Made by a program: the position numbers and the translations under genes. Below, piece by piece: positions 1 through 8,076 of a stretch of DNA of 64,000 bases (its first letter is position 1; the number at the start of each line of letters is the position of its first letter). The notes under the pieces were generated by a model. It made no database searches. It was not told the origin of the DNA and saw nothing but the letters and a program-made list of their open reading frames with translations. Origin of the DNA: Amycolatopsis sp. DSM 110486. Its GTDB lineage: Bacteria; Actinomycetota; Actinomycetes; Mycobacteriales; Pseudonocardiaceae. The stretch lies in NCBI RefSeq assembly GCF_019468465.1, contig NZ_CP080519.1, forward strand, positions 9,603,001 to 9,667,000. The letters are read 5' to 3'.

Positions 1-1149
1 GTTCTGGTCGCCGGTGCGGCGCAGCGCGGCCGTGACGTCGAGGGCGGCGCGGCCGAACGGGTGCGCCAGGTTGCCGACGTGGGCGCCGTTGAGCCAGATA
101 TCGGCCTCGTGGTTGACGCCGTCGAACTCGAGCCACACGTGCCGGCCCGCGGAGGTGTCGAGACCGCGCGGCACGGAGAACGTGCGGCGGTACCACCAGG
201 AGTGCCGCGACAGGGCCTCCGGGATGTGCATGTTGCCCATGCCCTTGGCCGGGTCGGGCAGCTGGCCCTGCTCCACGAGCGAGCCGAGCACGGTGCCCGG
301 CACGGACGCCGGCAGCCAGCCGCGCGTGTCGACCGCGGTGCCCGACAGGACGGCGCCGTCGGTGCTCGGCGCCCAGTCCTGCATGGTGAGGACCCAGCCC
401 GACTCCAGCGGCACGGAGCCGTCGGCGGCCACCGCCAGCGCGGGCGGGTTGTCGTGCCCGCGCACGGGGAACGACGTCCAGCCGCGAACAGCCGGGCGGT
501 TGTCGCCGGTCGTGCCGTAGACCTGGAACCCGTTGAGCCCCAACGGGTTGGTGGTCGAGCCCGCAGAGCTCGTGAGGCGGACCCAGCGCGCGGTGACGGC
601 CGGCTTCAGCGGGATGGTCACCACGCCGCCGGTGCCCTGCGCGGTGCTGTGGACGGTGCGCCAGGACTTGCCGTCCTGGGAGATGTCGAGGTCGAACACG
701 GTCGCGTAGCTCGACTGGACCTCGGTGCCCTTCGTGTTGCTGCGCGAGGCGGTCGTGTCGAACGCCGGGTCGCCCGGGCGGGCCTCGAACGTGAGCACCA
801 CGGAGTCGACCTGGCAGCGCCCCTGCAGGTCCACGATGATCCACTGCGAGTCGCCCTTGGCCGCGCGCCAGCCGGAGCCCTGCACGCCGACCTGAGCGAG
901 GCCGTCCACCGCGAACTCGGCGGGCGTGGCCGCGTAGTCGGTGGAGGACACCTGCACGGGGCGGAACAGCGCCAGGTCGGTCGAGGTGTGTCCGTCCGTC
1001 ACCGCGGGGGACGCGGGCGCCGCCGAGGCCACGCCGGGCAGCACCGCCGTCAGGCCGAACCCGGCCAGCAACCCGGTGCCGGCGGCCAGCACGCCCCGTC
1101 GCGACAGTGCCGAATCCGCGCCGGGCGCGCCGCTCTGGTCCAACGTCAT
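1..1149 (-). CDS. Secreted glycoside hydrolase family 2-like protein with discoidin domain (C-terminus beyond left edge)
   Basis: Only the first 383 codons are in the window; the gene runs off the left edge. The product starts with a twin-arginine export signal (SRRGVLAAG, hydrophobic stretch, cut near ASAAP around residue 45). Residues about 55 to 205 read as an F5/8 type C (discoidin) carbohydrate-binding domain (DSQWIIVDLQG, ARWVRLTSSAG). From about 225 the pattern is the N-terminal sugar-binding jelly roll of family 2 glycosidases (WLPASVPGTVLGSL, WWYRRTF, LEFDGVNHEADIWLNG). This arrangement is known from exo-beta-glucosaminidase and beta-mannosidase-like enzymes, but the catalytic barrel is outside, so the substrate is not decided. 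Start at ATG 1149 behind GGGAGA. LacI-type operators lie upstream, suggesting sugar-dependent repression. Confidence 0.85.
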   Translation of the reverse strand, partial: MTLDQSGAPGADSALSRRGVLAAGTGLLAGFGLTAVLPGVASAAPASPAVTDGHTSTDLALFRPVQVSSTDYAATPAEFAVDGLAQVGVQGSGWRAAKGDSQWIIVDLQGRCQVDSVVLTFEARPGDPAFDTTASRSNTKGTEVQSSYATVFDLDISQDGKSWRTVHSTAQGTGGVVTIPLKPAVTARWVRLTSSAGSTTNPLGLNGFQVYGTTGDNRPAVRGWTSFPVRGHDNPPALAVAADGSVPLESGWVLTMQDWAPSTDGAVLSGTAVDTRGWLPASVPGTVLGSLVEQGQLPDPAKGMGNMHIPEALSRHSWWYRRTFSVPRGLDTSAGRHVWLEFDGVNHEADIWLNGAHVGNLAHPFGRAALDVTAALRRTGDQN

Positions 1150-1218
1150 GGGATCTCCCGATCTCGAGACAAAACCCGTCCACATGACGCGGGGACCGCA
1201 GGCGTCGACGTCGACGGG

Positions 1219-1232
1219 TGACAACGTTGCCA
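1219..1232. promoter_or_regulatory. LacI-family operator candidate
   Basis: The 14 bases TGACAACGTTGCCA match the general LacI/GalR consensus TGNNANCGNTNNCA at every fixed position. The site is about 70 bp upstream of the family 2 glycosidase start. No LacI gene is visible in the window, so the regulator would be outside it. Confidence 0.6.
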
Positions 1233-1294
1233 GGAAGCTTCCCGGCCGGTCACCCGCCCGTCAAGAAGACAAGAGAGACAAGAATCGGCCGAGA

Positions 1295-1308
1295 TGACAT
1301 CGATGTCG
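1295..1308. promoter_or_regulatory. Second, weaker LacI-like palindrome
   Basis: GACATCGATGTC is a perfect 12-bp palindrome and TGACATCGATGTCG matches the LacI-type consensus except for the last base. It lies 76 bp from the site at 1219, a spacing that would permit looping. Functional assignment is inference. Confidence 0.4.
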
Positions 1309-1365
1309 GAACTCGGGAGGGCGCCGGTCGTCAAGAGCCGGAGTGAACGCCGAGGTGCCCGGTTT

Positions 1366-1410
1366 GTCCGGCCGGGCGCGTCCGGGTTGAGCGGACGAGC
1401 CCGGCCGGAC
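1366..1410 (-). terminator. Hairpin downstream of the phosphodiester glycosidase gene
   Basis: A perfect 12-bp inverted repeat (GTCCGGCCGGGC and its complement, loop 21 nt) begins 3 nt after the stop codon at 1414. There is no clear U-tract, as is common for terminators of GC-rich actinomycetes. Confidence 0.6.
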
Positions 1411-1413
1411 GGG

Positions 1414-2982
1414 TCAGCGCACGAGCACCGCGTCGCCGATCGGACGCTCGCCCGTGGCGTCCGACGGGTGGTTCACGAGCTGTCCCGCGACGGCCATGGC
1501 GGTGGAGCCGCCACCGTCGAGGTTGAGCGCGTCGACCGCGCCGAGGCTGCGCATCAGCTGCGCGCCCTCCTCGATCGTCACGCCTTCGCTGACGCCGGGC
1601 TGACGGCCGTCGACGGTCACGAGGAGCAGGCGGCCCTGCGCGTCGAGCCCGGCCATCGTGCGCGGCTGACGCTGCTCGGCCCAGGCGTAGCCGAACGACA
1701 GGTCCTTCGGGTCGAGCACGCCCTCGGTCGCGGCGTCGATGGCCTCGCGGCCGTGGCGCAGCAGCACCGGCGCCGCGCTGACGATGCCGTCGCCGGCGCG
1801 GAGGTCGACCGGCCGGCCCGACGCGGTGCGCACGCGCTCGTCGACGGTCAGCTTGCGGCCGATCGCGGCGTGGGCGGCGAGCCAGCCGGCGGCCGGGCCG
1901 ATGCCCTGCACGGCGGAACCGCCTGCGGGCACCGCGCCACCGCGCGCGCCCACGGTGAGCACGCGGCCGTTGCGGTCGAGCGTGACCTGCGTGCCCGTGC
2001 CGGTGGGCAGGGCGGCGCCGAACTCGGCGGTGAAGAGCACGAGGTCGTCGACGGTGGTGCAGGTGAAGTCCTGCCGCGGCTTCGTGGTGGGCGTCAGGCC
2101 CGGCCGGCCGCAGTCGCGCACGACACCGGGCTTGCGGTTCACGCCTTCGACCGCGTGGGTCGCCGCGCCGGAGCGCAGCGTCACCGTGGACGTCAGGTTC
2201 TCGATGGACACGTCGCCGCGGTGGCCCAGGACCAGCGCGGCCCGGGCGCCGGACGACTGCGACTCGAGCTTGCCGTCGTACGCGGCGAGCCCGGCGGGCA
2301 CGCCCTGGAAACCGTCGGCGTCAGCGGTCACGAAGAACCCGCCGTTCACGGCCACGAGCGCACCCGTCTTCGCCGCGATCGACGACGTGGTTTCCCGCTG
2401 TGCCACCGTGCCGTCGTGCGTTGCCTCGATGCTGCCGTGGAAGCGGCCACGGTCGATCACGGCGACGTGCACGCGCTCGGCGTCGGGCGCCTGGTCGGCG
2501 TCGTATCCCGTCCACTCCGCCACGGCGCTGAACCCGGCCGCCTTAAGCGTCGTCGCGGCCGCGGTGGCCGCCGCCTGCGTCGGGTAGGAGCCGGTGCGCA
2601 CGCGCACGCCCTCGACGCCGTGCGGGGTGTCGGAGAAGCCAGGCCAGCGGACGGTGTCCTGGCGCGCGGGGTAGCCCGCCGCCTGCAGCCGGGCGGCGGT
2701 GTCGCGCGCCCACGCCGCCGTGCCGAGTTCGGCGGTCGTCGCGGCGCCGGTGACGATGTTCTTGGCCGGCGCGGTGATCGTGACCGTCCAGAACGGAGGG
2801 TGGGCCGTGGCGCTCAGCACTCCCGTGCGCACGGTAACGCCCGGCGCGACCGCGTCGGTGGTCCAGGTGTAGCCGGCGGGACCGGCCACCGAAGCGTCGG
2901 CTGCCGGCGTGAGAACCGCCGCCGCCCCTGCGACGACGACGGCTGCCGCGAGCACGCGCCGAGCGCGTGACGAAGTGAACAC
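1414..2982 (-). CDS. Secreted phosphodiester glycosidase (NAGPA domain) with SPOR-like repeat
   Basis: A 522-residue exported protein. It has a Sec-type signal (RARRVLAAAVVVAGAAAV, cut near ADASVAG). Residues about 95 to 160 carry alternating GYPAR...GVRVRTGSYPTQAAA elements like SPOR/peptidoglycan-binding repeats. The second half is the NAGPA/DUF2233 fold: VNGGFF near residue 225 and LNLDGGGSTAM near 490 are its signature motifs. Relatives include the enzyme uncovering mannose-6-phosphate on lysosomal proteins and bacterial EPS-associated proteins; the bacterial substrate is usually unknown, perhaps teichoic acid or exopolysaccharide. Start GTG 2982 follows GGGAG at suitable spacing. It follows the same direction as the family 2 glycosidase but a hairpin separates them. 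Confidence 0.85.
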   Translation of the reverse strand: MFTSSRARRVLAAAVVVAGAAAVLTPAADASVAGPAGYTWTTDAVAPGVTVRTGVLSATAHPPFWTVTITAPAKNIVTGAATTAELGTAAWARDTAARLQAAGYPARQDTVRWPGFSDTPHGVEGVRVRTGSYPTQAAATAAATTLKAAGFSAVAEWTGYDADQAPDAERVHVAVIDRGRFHGSIEATHDGTVAQRETTSSIAAKTGALVAVNGGFFVTADADGFQGVPAGLAAYDGKLESQSSGARAALVLGHRGDVSIENLTSTVTLRSGAATHAVEGVNRKPGVVRDCGRPGLTPTTKPRQDFTCTTVDDLVLFTAEFGAALPTGTGTQVTLDRNGRVLTVGARGGAVPAGGSAVQGIGPAAGWLAAHAAIGRKLTVDERVRTASGRPVDLRAGDGIVSAAPVLLRHGREAIDAATEGVLDPKDLSFGYAWAEQRQPRTMAGLDAQGRLLLVTVDGRQPGVSEGVTIEEGAQLMRSLGAVDALNLDGGGSTAMAVAGQLVNHPSDATGERPIGDAVLVR

Positions 2983-3185
2983 TGTGGGTTTCTCCCTTGG
3001 CTCAAGCGGATCCGGGTGAGTTCACTCGCTGCGGTCGACCCGGACCTGTCCGTCGGCTGGAGCGCCGGTGAACCTCTGCCGAACCGGATACGTACGTAGT
3101 TTCTCCGTAGGACTCCCGATGTGCGGGCCGCGCCGAGCCGCGACTCTGGAAGAGCAAGAAGCACAACCGACACGGAGGTCCCGCA

Positions 3186-3380
3186 ATGGCGATCGACTCC
3201 CTTCGCCAGCCGTGTCCGGCCTGCTTCCGGTCCACGGTCCTCATCAGCCACTGGTGGGGCCGGCAGTGGACGCACGTGGGTACCTGGCGGCCGGGCTGTG
3301 AGCCGGCCGGGCGCGACCGGGAAGCGTCCCACTCCCCGGCACCGGACACCAGACCGCCCTCATCGGATCTGGCTGCCTGA
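3186..3380 (+). CDS. Small hypothetical protein, possible
   Basis: A 64-codon frame starting at ATG with a good ribosome site (CGGAGG, 7 nt before the start). It contains a CPAC pair near residue 10 and tryptophan-rich HWWGRQW. I recognise no family. It sits alone in the 588-bp gap between two divergent large genes and is followed by a perfect hairpin at 3449, so some transcript probably ends there. The second half is proline-rich and may not be a real protein. Confidence 0.35.
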   Translation: MAIDSLRQPCPACFRSTVLISHWWGRQWTHVGTWRPGCEPAGRDREASHSPAPDTRPPSSDLAA

Positions 3381-3403
3381 ACCAAGTTTCGCCGTTCCCG
3401 CCG

Positions 3404-3413
3404 AAAGGAGGTG
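3404..3413 (+). other. Perfect Shine-Dalgarno without a start codon at normal spacing
   Basis: AAAGGAGGTG is exactly complementary to the 16S rRNA 3' end, but no ATG, GTG or TTG follows at 4 to 12 nt. The nearest ATG, 17 nt away, opens only Met-Glu-stop (3429-3437). A 15-bp hairpin follows at 3449. See findings. Confidence 0.5.
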
Positions 3414-3448
3414 CTCACTCTCCCCCCGATGGAGTGAGCCGACCCGCT

Positions 3449-3488
3449 GGACCCCGTACCACGGAGCACACGACGTGGTACGGGGTCC
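3449..3488. terminator. Perfect 15-bp hairpin in the leader of the LuxR regulator gene
   Basis: GGACCCCGTACCACG at 3449-3463 pairs without mismatch with 3474-3488 across a 10-nt loop. No U-tract follows on either side. It lies about 80 bp upstream of the LuxR-type regulator and could terminate the short transcript upstream or act as an attenuator. Confidence 0.6.
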
Positions 3489-3570
3489 CGTGCTGCCTGC
3501 GTAAAACGGACCAATCTGACATCGGCCACCGCGAGACGTACTCTCACACCAACTCGTGGAGGTGGTCTCG

Positions 3571-5874
3571 ATGGGGACGCTGCCCGCGGAGCTGACCAGC
3601 TTCATCGGTCGGCAGCGGGAATTGGTCGAGATCCGCAGGCTCCTCTCTGCGGGGCGCCTCGTCACGCTCACGGGAGCCGGGGGCGTCGGCAAGACCCGCC
3701 TCGCCGTCCGCATCGCCGACCAGGTGGCGCACACATTCCCCGACGACGTCTGGCTGATCGAGCTGGGCGACCTCCACGATCCCGCGCTGCTCGCCCAGAC
3801 AGTCGGCGCGGAGTTCGGGATCCGCGACGCCGACGAGGATCCGCCGGGCCGGCTCGCCGAGTACCTTCGCGACAAGAGCCCGCTGCTGGTGCTCGACAAC
3901 TGCGAGCACCTCGCCGAAGCGTGCGCGCGGCTCGCGCGCGACCTCCTCGCCCGCGCACCGGATCTCCGGATCCTGGCCACCAGCAGGCACGTGCTGGGCA
4001 TCGAAGGCGAACGCGTGTACTCCGTGGCACCGCTGGCGGTGCCGGAAGTCCACGACCTTGCCGACGCCATCGGCCTCGACGCGGTAACACTGTTCACCGA
4101 ACGGGCCACCGCCGTGTCGAGCGGGTTCGCCCTCGACAGCACCAACTGGTCCACCGTCGTCGAGGTGTGCCGCCGCCTTGACGGGCTGCCGCTCGCGATC
4201 GAGCTCGCGGCCGTGTGGCTGCGCACCCTGGCGATCGACGAGCTGCTCGACCGGCTCGACGGCACCTTCCAGCTGCTGAGCCCCAACCCGGTCGCGCCGC
4301 AGCGGCAGAAGTCGCTGATGGGCACGATCGACTGGAGCTACCTGCTGTGCACGCCGCGTCAGCGGGTTTTGTGGACGCGGCTGGTGGTGTTCTCCGGTGG
4401 CTTGCACCTCGCCGCGGCGGAGGAGGTGTGTTCCGGCGACGGCATCGAAACCGGCGAGGTGCTCGGCCTGATGGCGGGGCTCGTGGACAAGTCCATCGTG
4501 CAGACCTCGGCCAACCGGGCACCGACGCGCTTTCGCCTCCTGCAGACGATCCGTGAGTACGGCCGGCAGAAGCTGGCCGAAGCGGGCGGCGAACGGGCGC
4601 TGCGGGACCGGCACAGCGAGTACTTCCACCGCCTGGCCGGGCGCGCGCAGAGCGGCTGGGACACGGGAGCCGACCAGGTCGAGGTGTACGCGACAGTGCT
4701 GCGCGACCACGCCAACCTGCGTACGGCGCTCGAACACGACCTCGGCGCGCCGGAACGGTTCGCCGCGGGCCTCGATCTCGTCGTTTCGCTGCACTTCTTC
4801 TGGCTGCACTGCGGGCACCTCACCGAGGGGCGGCTGTGGCTCGCGCGGGCACTGGGCGTGAACCCCCGGCCGAGCCGCGATCGCGCGCGGGCGTTGTGGA
4901 TCAGCGCGTACGCCGCGTGCCTGATGGGCGAACCCCGGGCGGCGCTGCCGCTCATCCGCGAGGCCGAGGAGTGGGGCCGCCGCACCGGCGACCAGGTCGT
5001 GCTCAGCTACACGGAGATGCTCACGGCAGCGTGTCGCTTCCTCGAGGGCGATTTCGCCACCGCGACGGCGTTGTTCCGCGAAGCGAACGTCCGGTTCGCC
5101 GCGATTCCGGGCTACACCAGCATCAAAGTCCTCAGCCTGGGAACGGTGGCGCAGTCCGAGGCGTGGGGCGGCGACCCTGCCACGGCCGTGACCGTCGCGA
5201 ACGAGGGTTTGGCCGCGTGCGACTCGACCGGTGAGCTCCGCGCCCGCACGCACCTGCTGTACGCGCGCTCGCTCGCGCAGTGGATGCTCGGCGATAACGA
5301 GGCGGCGGAAGTGGGGCTGCTACGCGGACTTCGCACGGCGCGGCTGTTCAACGACATCCTCGGGGCGTCGCTGTCGGTGGAGCTGTTGTCGTGGGTCGCC
5401 GCCGCGACCGGCCGGACCGAACTGGCGGCCGAACGCCTCGGCGTGGCGAACCGAGTGTGGCCGCTCGTCGGCGGCAAGGCGATGCTCGGGCTGTGCCGCA
5501 TGATCGACGAGCACGCCACCTGCGAACGCGAGGTCCGAGAAGTCCTGGGCGATGCCCGTTTTCGCACGGCGTTCAAGCGCGGCGTCGAGGCGTCGACCGG
5601 GTTCGAGGCCGCGCTCGCCCACCTGCTCGGTGAAAATGTCGCCCCTCCCGCGCCGGTCGCGCCCTCCCGGGACACGTCGGAGCCGGAGCTCACGAGCCGC
5701 GAGTTCGAAGTGGCCGAACTCGTCGCCGAGGGCCTGACGAACAAGGAGATCGCGCAGCGGCTGGTGATCAGCCGCCGGACGGTGGAGTCCCATGTGGACC
5801 ACATCCTCGGCAAGCTGGGCTTCAGCTCGCGCAGCCGGATCCCGGCGTGGCTCGCGCAGCGGCGCGGCGGCTGA
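3571..5874 (+). CDS. Large ATPase/LuxR-family transcriptional regulator
   Basis: A 767-residue regulator of the AfsR/NB-ARC plus LuxR type found in actinomycetes. Walker A is GAGGVGKT at residues 35-42, Walker B LLVLDN at about 105-110, then a helical repeat region (about 330-640) resembling TPR bundles. The C-terminal 65 residues are a LuxR helix-turn-helix (ELTSREFEVAELVAEGLTNK, then RRTVESHVDHILGKLG). Such proteins use NTP binding to gate DNA binding. I chose ATG 3571 because GGAGG sits 8 nt upstream; an in-frame GTG at 3556 would overlap that site. It ends 3 bp from the convergent TetR gene. The target is not evident. Confidence 0.9.
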   Translation: MGTLPAELTSFIGRQRELVEIRRLLSAGRLVTLTGAGGVGKTRLAVRIADQVAHTFPDDVWLIELGDLHDPALLAQTVGAEFGIRDADEDPPGRLAEYLRDKSPLLVLDNCEHLAEACARLARDLLARAPDLRILATSRHVLGIEGERVYSVAPLAVPEVHDLADAIGLDAVTLFTERATAVSSGFALDSTNWSTVVEVCRRLDGLPLAIELAAVWLRTLAIDELLDRLDGTFQLLSPNPVAPQRQKSLMGTIDWSYLLCTPRQRVLWTRLVVFSGGLHLAAAEEVCSGDGIETGEVLGLMAGLVDKSIVQTSANRAPTRFRLLQTIREYGRQKLAEAGGERALRDRHSEYFHRLAGRAQSGWDTGADQVEVYATVLRDHANLRTALEHDLGAPERFAAGLDLVVSLHFFWLHCGHLTEGRLWLARALGVNPRPSRDRARALWISAYAACLMGEPRAALPLIREAEEWGRRTGDQVVLSYTEMLTAACRFLEGDFATATALFREANVRFAAIPGYTSIKVLSLGTVAQSEAWGGDPATAVTVANEGLAACDSTGELRARTHLLYARSLAQWMLGDNEAAEVGLLRGLRTARLFNDILGASLSVELLSWVAAATGRTELAAERLGVANRVWPLVGGKAMLGLCRMIDEHATCEREVREVLGDARFRTAFKRGVEASTGFEAALAHLLGENVAPPAPVAPSRDTSEPELTSREFEVAELVAEGLTNKEIAQRLVISRRTVESHVDHILGKLGFSSRSRIPAWLAQRRGG

Positions 5875-5877
5875 GGA

Positions 5878-6570
5878 TCACCTCGCCGGCAGCCGGGACT
5901 CGATACCGTCGAGGAGGAAGCCGAGGCCGAGGTCGAACTGGGCGTCGCGGGGCGGGCCGGACGGGTTCGTGAGCCACGCGGTGAGCAGCGGCACGGCGGG
6001 GTCTGCGGCGGCGAGGTCCCGCACGGACGCCAGCGCCTCGGTGAAAGCTTCGCCGGTGGGTTCGTGGCGGGCTTCTTCGGCTTCCTGCGCGCCGCTGCCG
6101 AGGACGTGGCGGTCGATCAGCGCGGCGTAGGTCATCGCGTCGGGCAGCGTGGCGCCGCGCGTGGTGAGGACGGCGAGCATGAACTCGAGGCGCCGCATGA
6201 GGTGCGGGCCGGCGGGCGGGCGGGTGTGGGCGAGCAGGGCGGACCACGGGTGGCGACTCAGCATGTCGCGCGTGTCGAGCGCGAGGGCGCGGAGGTCTTC
6301 ACGCCAGTCGCTGCTCGGGGCGGCGGGCACGGGGACCTCGGCGACCGCCGCGTCGAGCATGAGGTCGCTGAGGCCTTCGCGGCTGTGGACGTAGCGGTAG
6401 AGCGCCATCGACGTGTAGGGGCCGAGCCGGGCGGCCACGGACTTCATGGTGACCGCGGCGCCTTCGTCGGCCAGGGCGATCGCCGCGGCGACGATCTCTT
6501 CGCGGCCGAGGGAGCGCTGGCGCGGCGGAGGCGGGGGCAGCGTCCAGATCGATGGGGGCTCTGCTGGCAT
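5878..6570 (-). CDS. TetR family repressor (TetR C-terminal domain type)
   Basis: 230 residues. The N-terminal helix-turn-helix is clear (SLGREEIVAAAIALADEG, then AVTMKSVAARLGPYTSMALY), and the C-terminal part resembles the tetracycline repressor ligand domain (TetR_C), with a bulky hydrophobic core and RHVLGSGAQEAEEAR. A proline-rich leader of 15 residues precedes the DNA-binding domain. It is divergent from the glycosidase gene at 6625, with 54 bp between, which makes that gene its likely target. A TAAACT -10-like hexamer lies 6 nt before ATG 6570, so the message may be leaderless. Confidence 0.9.
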   Translation of the reverse strand: MPAEPPSIWTLPPPPPRQRSLGREEIVAAAIALADEGAAVTMKSVAARLGPYTSMALYRYVHSREGLSDLMLDAAVAEVPVPAAPSSDWREDLRALALDTRDMLSRHPWSALLAHTRPPAGPHLMRRLEFMLAVLTTRGATLPDAMTYAALIDRHVLGSGAQEAEEARHEPTGEAFTEALASVRDLAAADPAVPLLTAWLTNPSGPPRDAQFDLGLGFLLDGIESRLPAR

Positions 6571-6575
6571 GCCCG

Positions 6576-6604
6576 GAGTTTATCGCATATAGTTAGAGTT
6601 TATC
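6576..6604. promoter_or_regulatory. Divergent promoter with repeated GAGTTTATC sites
   Basis: GAGTTTATC occurs at 6576-6584 and 6596-6604, 20 bp apart and so on the same helix face. The first copy covers the TetR gene -10 candidate; TATAGT at 6588-6593 is a -10 candidate for the glycosidase gene and the second copy falls near its start point. This arrangement suits a repressor acting on both promoters. Confidence 0.5.
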
Positions 6605-6624
6605 AGTGAAACTTTCAGGGGGAT

Positions 6625-8055
6625 GTGGTGACCGAAGCGCTGCCGGGCGTCCGGCTGGGTGTGGCGCGGGGCATCAGTTACGGGCTGTTCGGCGAACCGG
6701 GTGAGTTCGTGCCGCAGGCTCGCGCACTCGGTGCCGGGCTGCTGCGCGCCTACGTGTTCTGGAGCCAGGTCGAGCCGCGGCCCGGCGAGTACGACTGGAC
6801 GGCCGTCGACGCACTGCTGGCTCAGCTCGACGGCGACGAAGAGGTGTGGCTGACCGTCTGTTCGAGCTCTCCGTGGGCGACGAAGGTGTCCACGGACTTC
6901 CTGCCGCCTTCGCCGGCGCACGATCCGGCGGTCTACGGGCGGTTCATCGGGGAGCTGGTGCGGCGGTGCGCGGGCCGGGTCAAGTTCTGGCAGTGCGACA
7001 ACGAACCGAGCAACACCGGGCTGCTGTGGGCCGGGACGGCCGAGGAGTACGTCACGCAGCTGAAGGTGCTGCACGAGGTGGTCAAGGACGTCGATCCGGC
7101 CGCGCTGGTCGTACTCGGCGGCTGCGGGTACGACGTGTTCTCGAGCGAACCCGGCAGTGAGCCGCGGCGGTTCTTCGACCACCTCGTGTCGGCGGGACGC
7201 GAACATTTCGACATGTTCAGCGCGCACCTCTACGGTGACCCGCTGACGGTGCCGTCCACTGTGGACGCGGCGCGCGCGATGATGGCGGCGTACGGGGAGC
7301 CCAAGCCGATCGTGGCGGGTGAGCACGGCGGGCCGGTGCCGTTCGAGTTCCCGGAGCTGGAACCCGTGATGCAGCAGGCGTTCCTGGGTGCGTTCGCCGA
7401 CGCGCCGGCCACTCAGAGCACAGGCGAGCTGCAGGAACGTGCGGTGCGGGAGACGCCGGAGCGCGCCGCGATGCGGGCGCTGTACTCGCGAATGGCAGAG
7501 CTGCCGCCGTGGCTGCGGATGTTCCTCGACGGCTGCCCGCCCGAGCTCGACGCGCTGCGCGACCGGATCGGCTGCCGGCAGCTCGTGGTGCGGACGGTGC
7601 TGGCGCTCGCGGCGGGGATCCGGCGCACGGCGTACTGGAACCTCGCGCCCGAGGTGCCGGGACCCGTCGACCCGCTGCAGATGATGCACCTGCTGTTCGG
7701 GAAACTGCCGCTGCTGGGCTACCGCGGCCGTTCGCTGGAGGTGCGGCGGCCGATGGCGGACACGTTTTCGCTGGTCGCCGAGCAGCTCACGGGGGCCGAG
7801 CGAGTGTCGCGAATGGACGCCGGGGTTCAGGCCTACGCCGTCGAGCGCGCCGTGCGCGGTCCGCTGGTGGTGGTGTGGGACCAGCGCGACCCGGTGGACG
7901 GGGAGCAGGAGCCGCCGGTCCCGGTGACGTTGCCGTGGACCGCGCCCGAGGCGGTTGCCGTCGACACCTTCGGTGCGCCCGTCTCCGTGCGCCTCGAGAG
8001 CGGCTCGGTGCGGCTGGACGTGTCGCTCACGCCGGTGTTCGTCAGCGGGCGGTGA
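6625..8055 (+). CDS. Clan-A (GH39/GH5-like) TIM-barrel glycosidase, cytoplasmic
   Basis: 476 residues without signal peptide. It has the pattern of family 39 xylosidase-like barrels: GVARGISYG at the start, FWSQVEPRPGEYDW in the first third, the acid/base Glu in WQCDNEPS near residue 130, and the predicted nucleophile Glu in IVAGEHGG near 235. The C-terminal 70 residues look like a small beta-sandwich (LVVVWDQRD, VDTFGAPV). The substrate is probably a plant-derived oligosaccharide, taken up first, since the protein is not exported. Start GTG 6625 or the adjacent GTG 6628, behind AGGGGGA. The divergent TetR gene likely controls it. Confidence 0.75.
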   Translation: MVTEALPGVRLGVARGISYGLFGEPGEFVPQARALGAGLLRAYVFWSQVEPRPGEYDWTAVDALLAQLDGDEEVWLTVCSSSPWATKVSTDFLPPSPAHDPAVYGRFIGELVRRCAGRVKFWQCDNEPSNTGLLWAGTAEEYVTQLKVLHEVVKDVDPAALVVLGGCGYDVFSSEPGSEPRRFFDHLVSAGREHFDMFSAHLYGDPLTVPSTVDAARAMMAAYGEPKPIVAGEHGGPVPFEFPELEPVMQQAFLGAFADAPATQSTGELQERAVRETPERAAMRALYSRMAELPPWLRMFLDGCPPELDALRDRIGCRQLVVRTVLALAAGIRRTAYWNLAPEVPGPVDPLQMMHLLFGKLPLLGYRGRSLEVRRPMADTFSLVAEQLTGAERVSRMDAGVQAYAVERAVRGPLVVVWDQRDPVDGEQEPPVPVTLPWTAPEAVAVDTFGAPVSVRLESGSVRLDVSLTPVFVSGR

Positions 8056-8076
8056 CGCGGGAACTACGATGCGCTG

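Noticed and set aside
61..1221. 386-codon plus-strand frame
   Set aside because: Antisense to the family 2 glycosidase; Arg/Gly/Ala/His-rich composition typical of a shadow frame, no recognisable domain.
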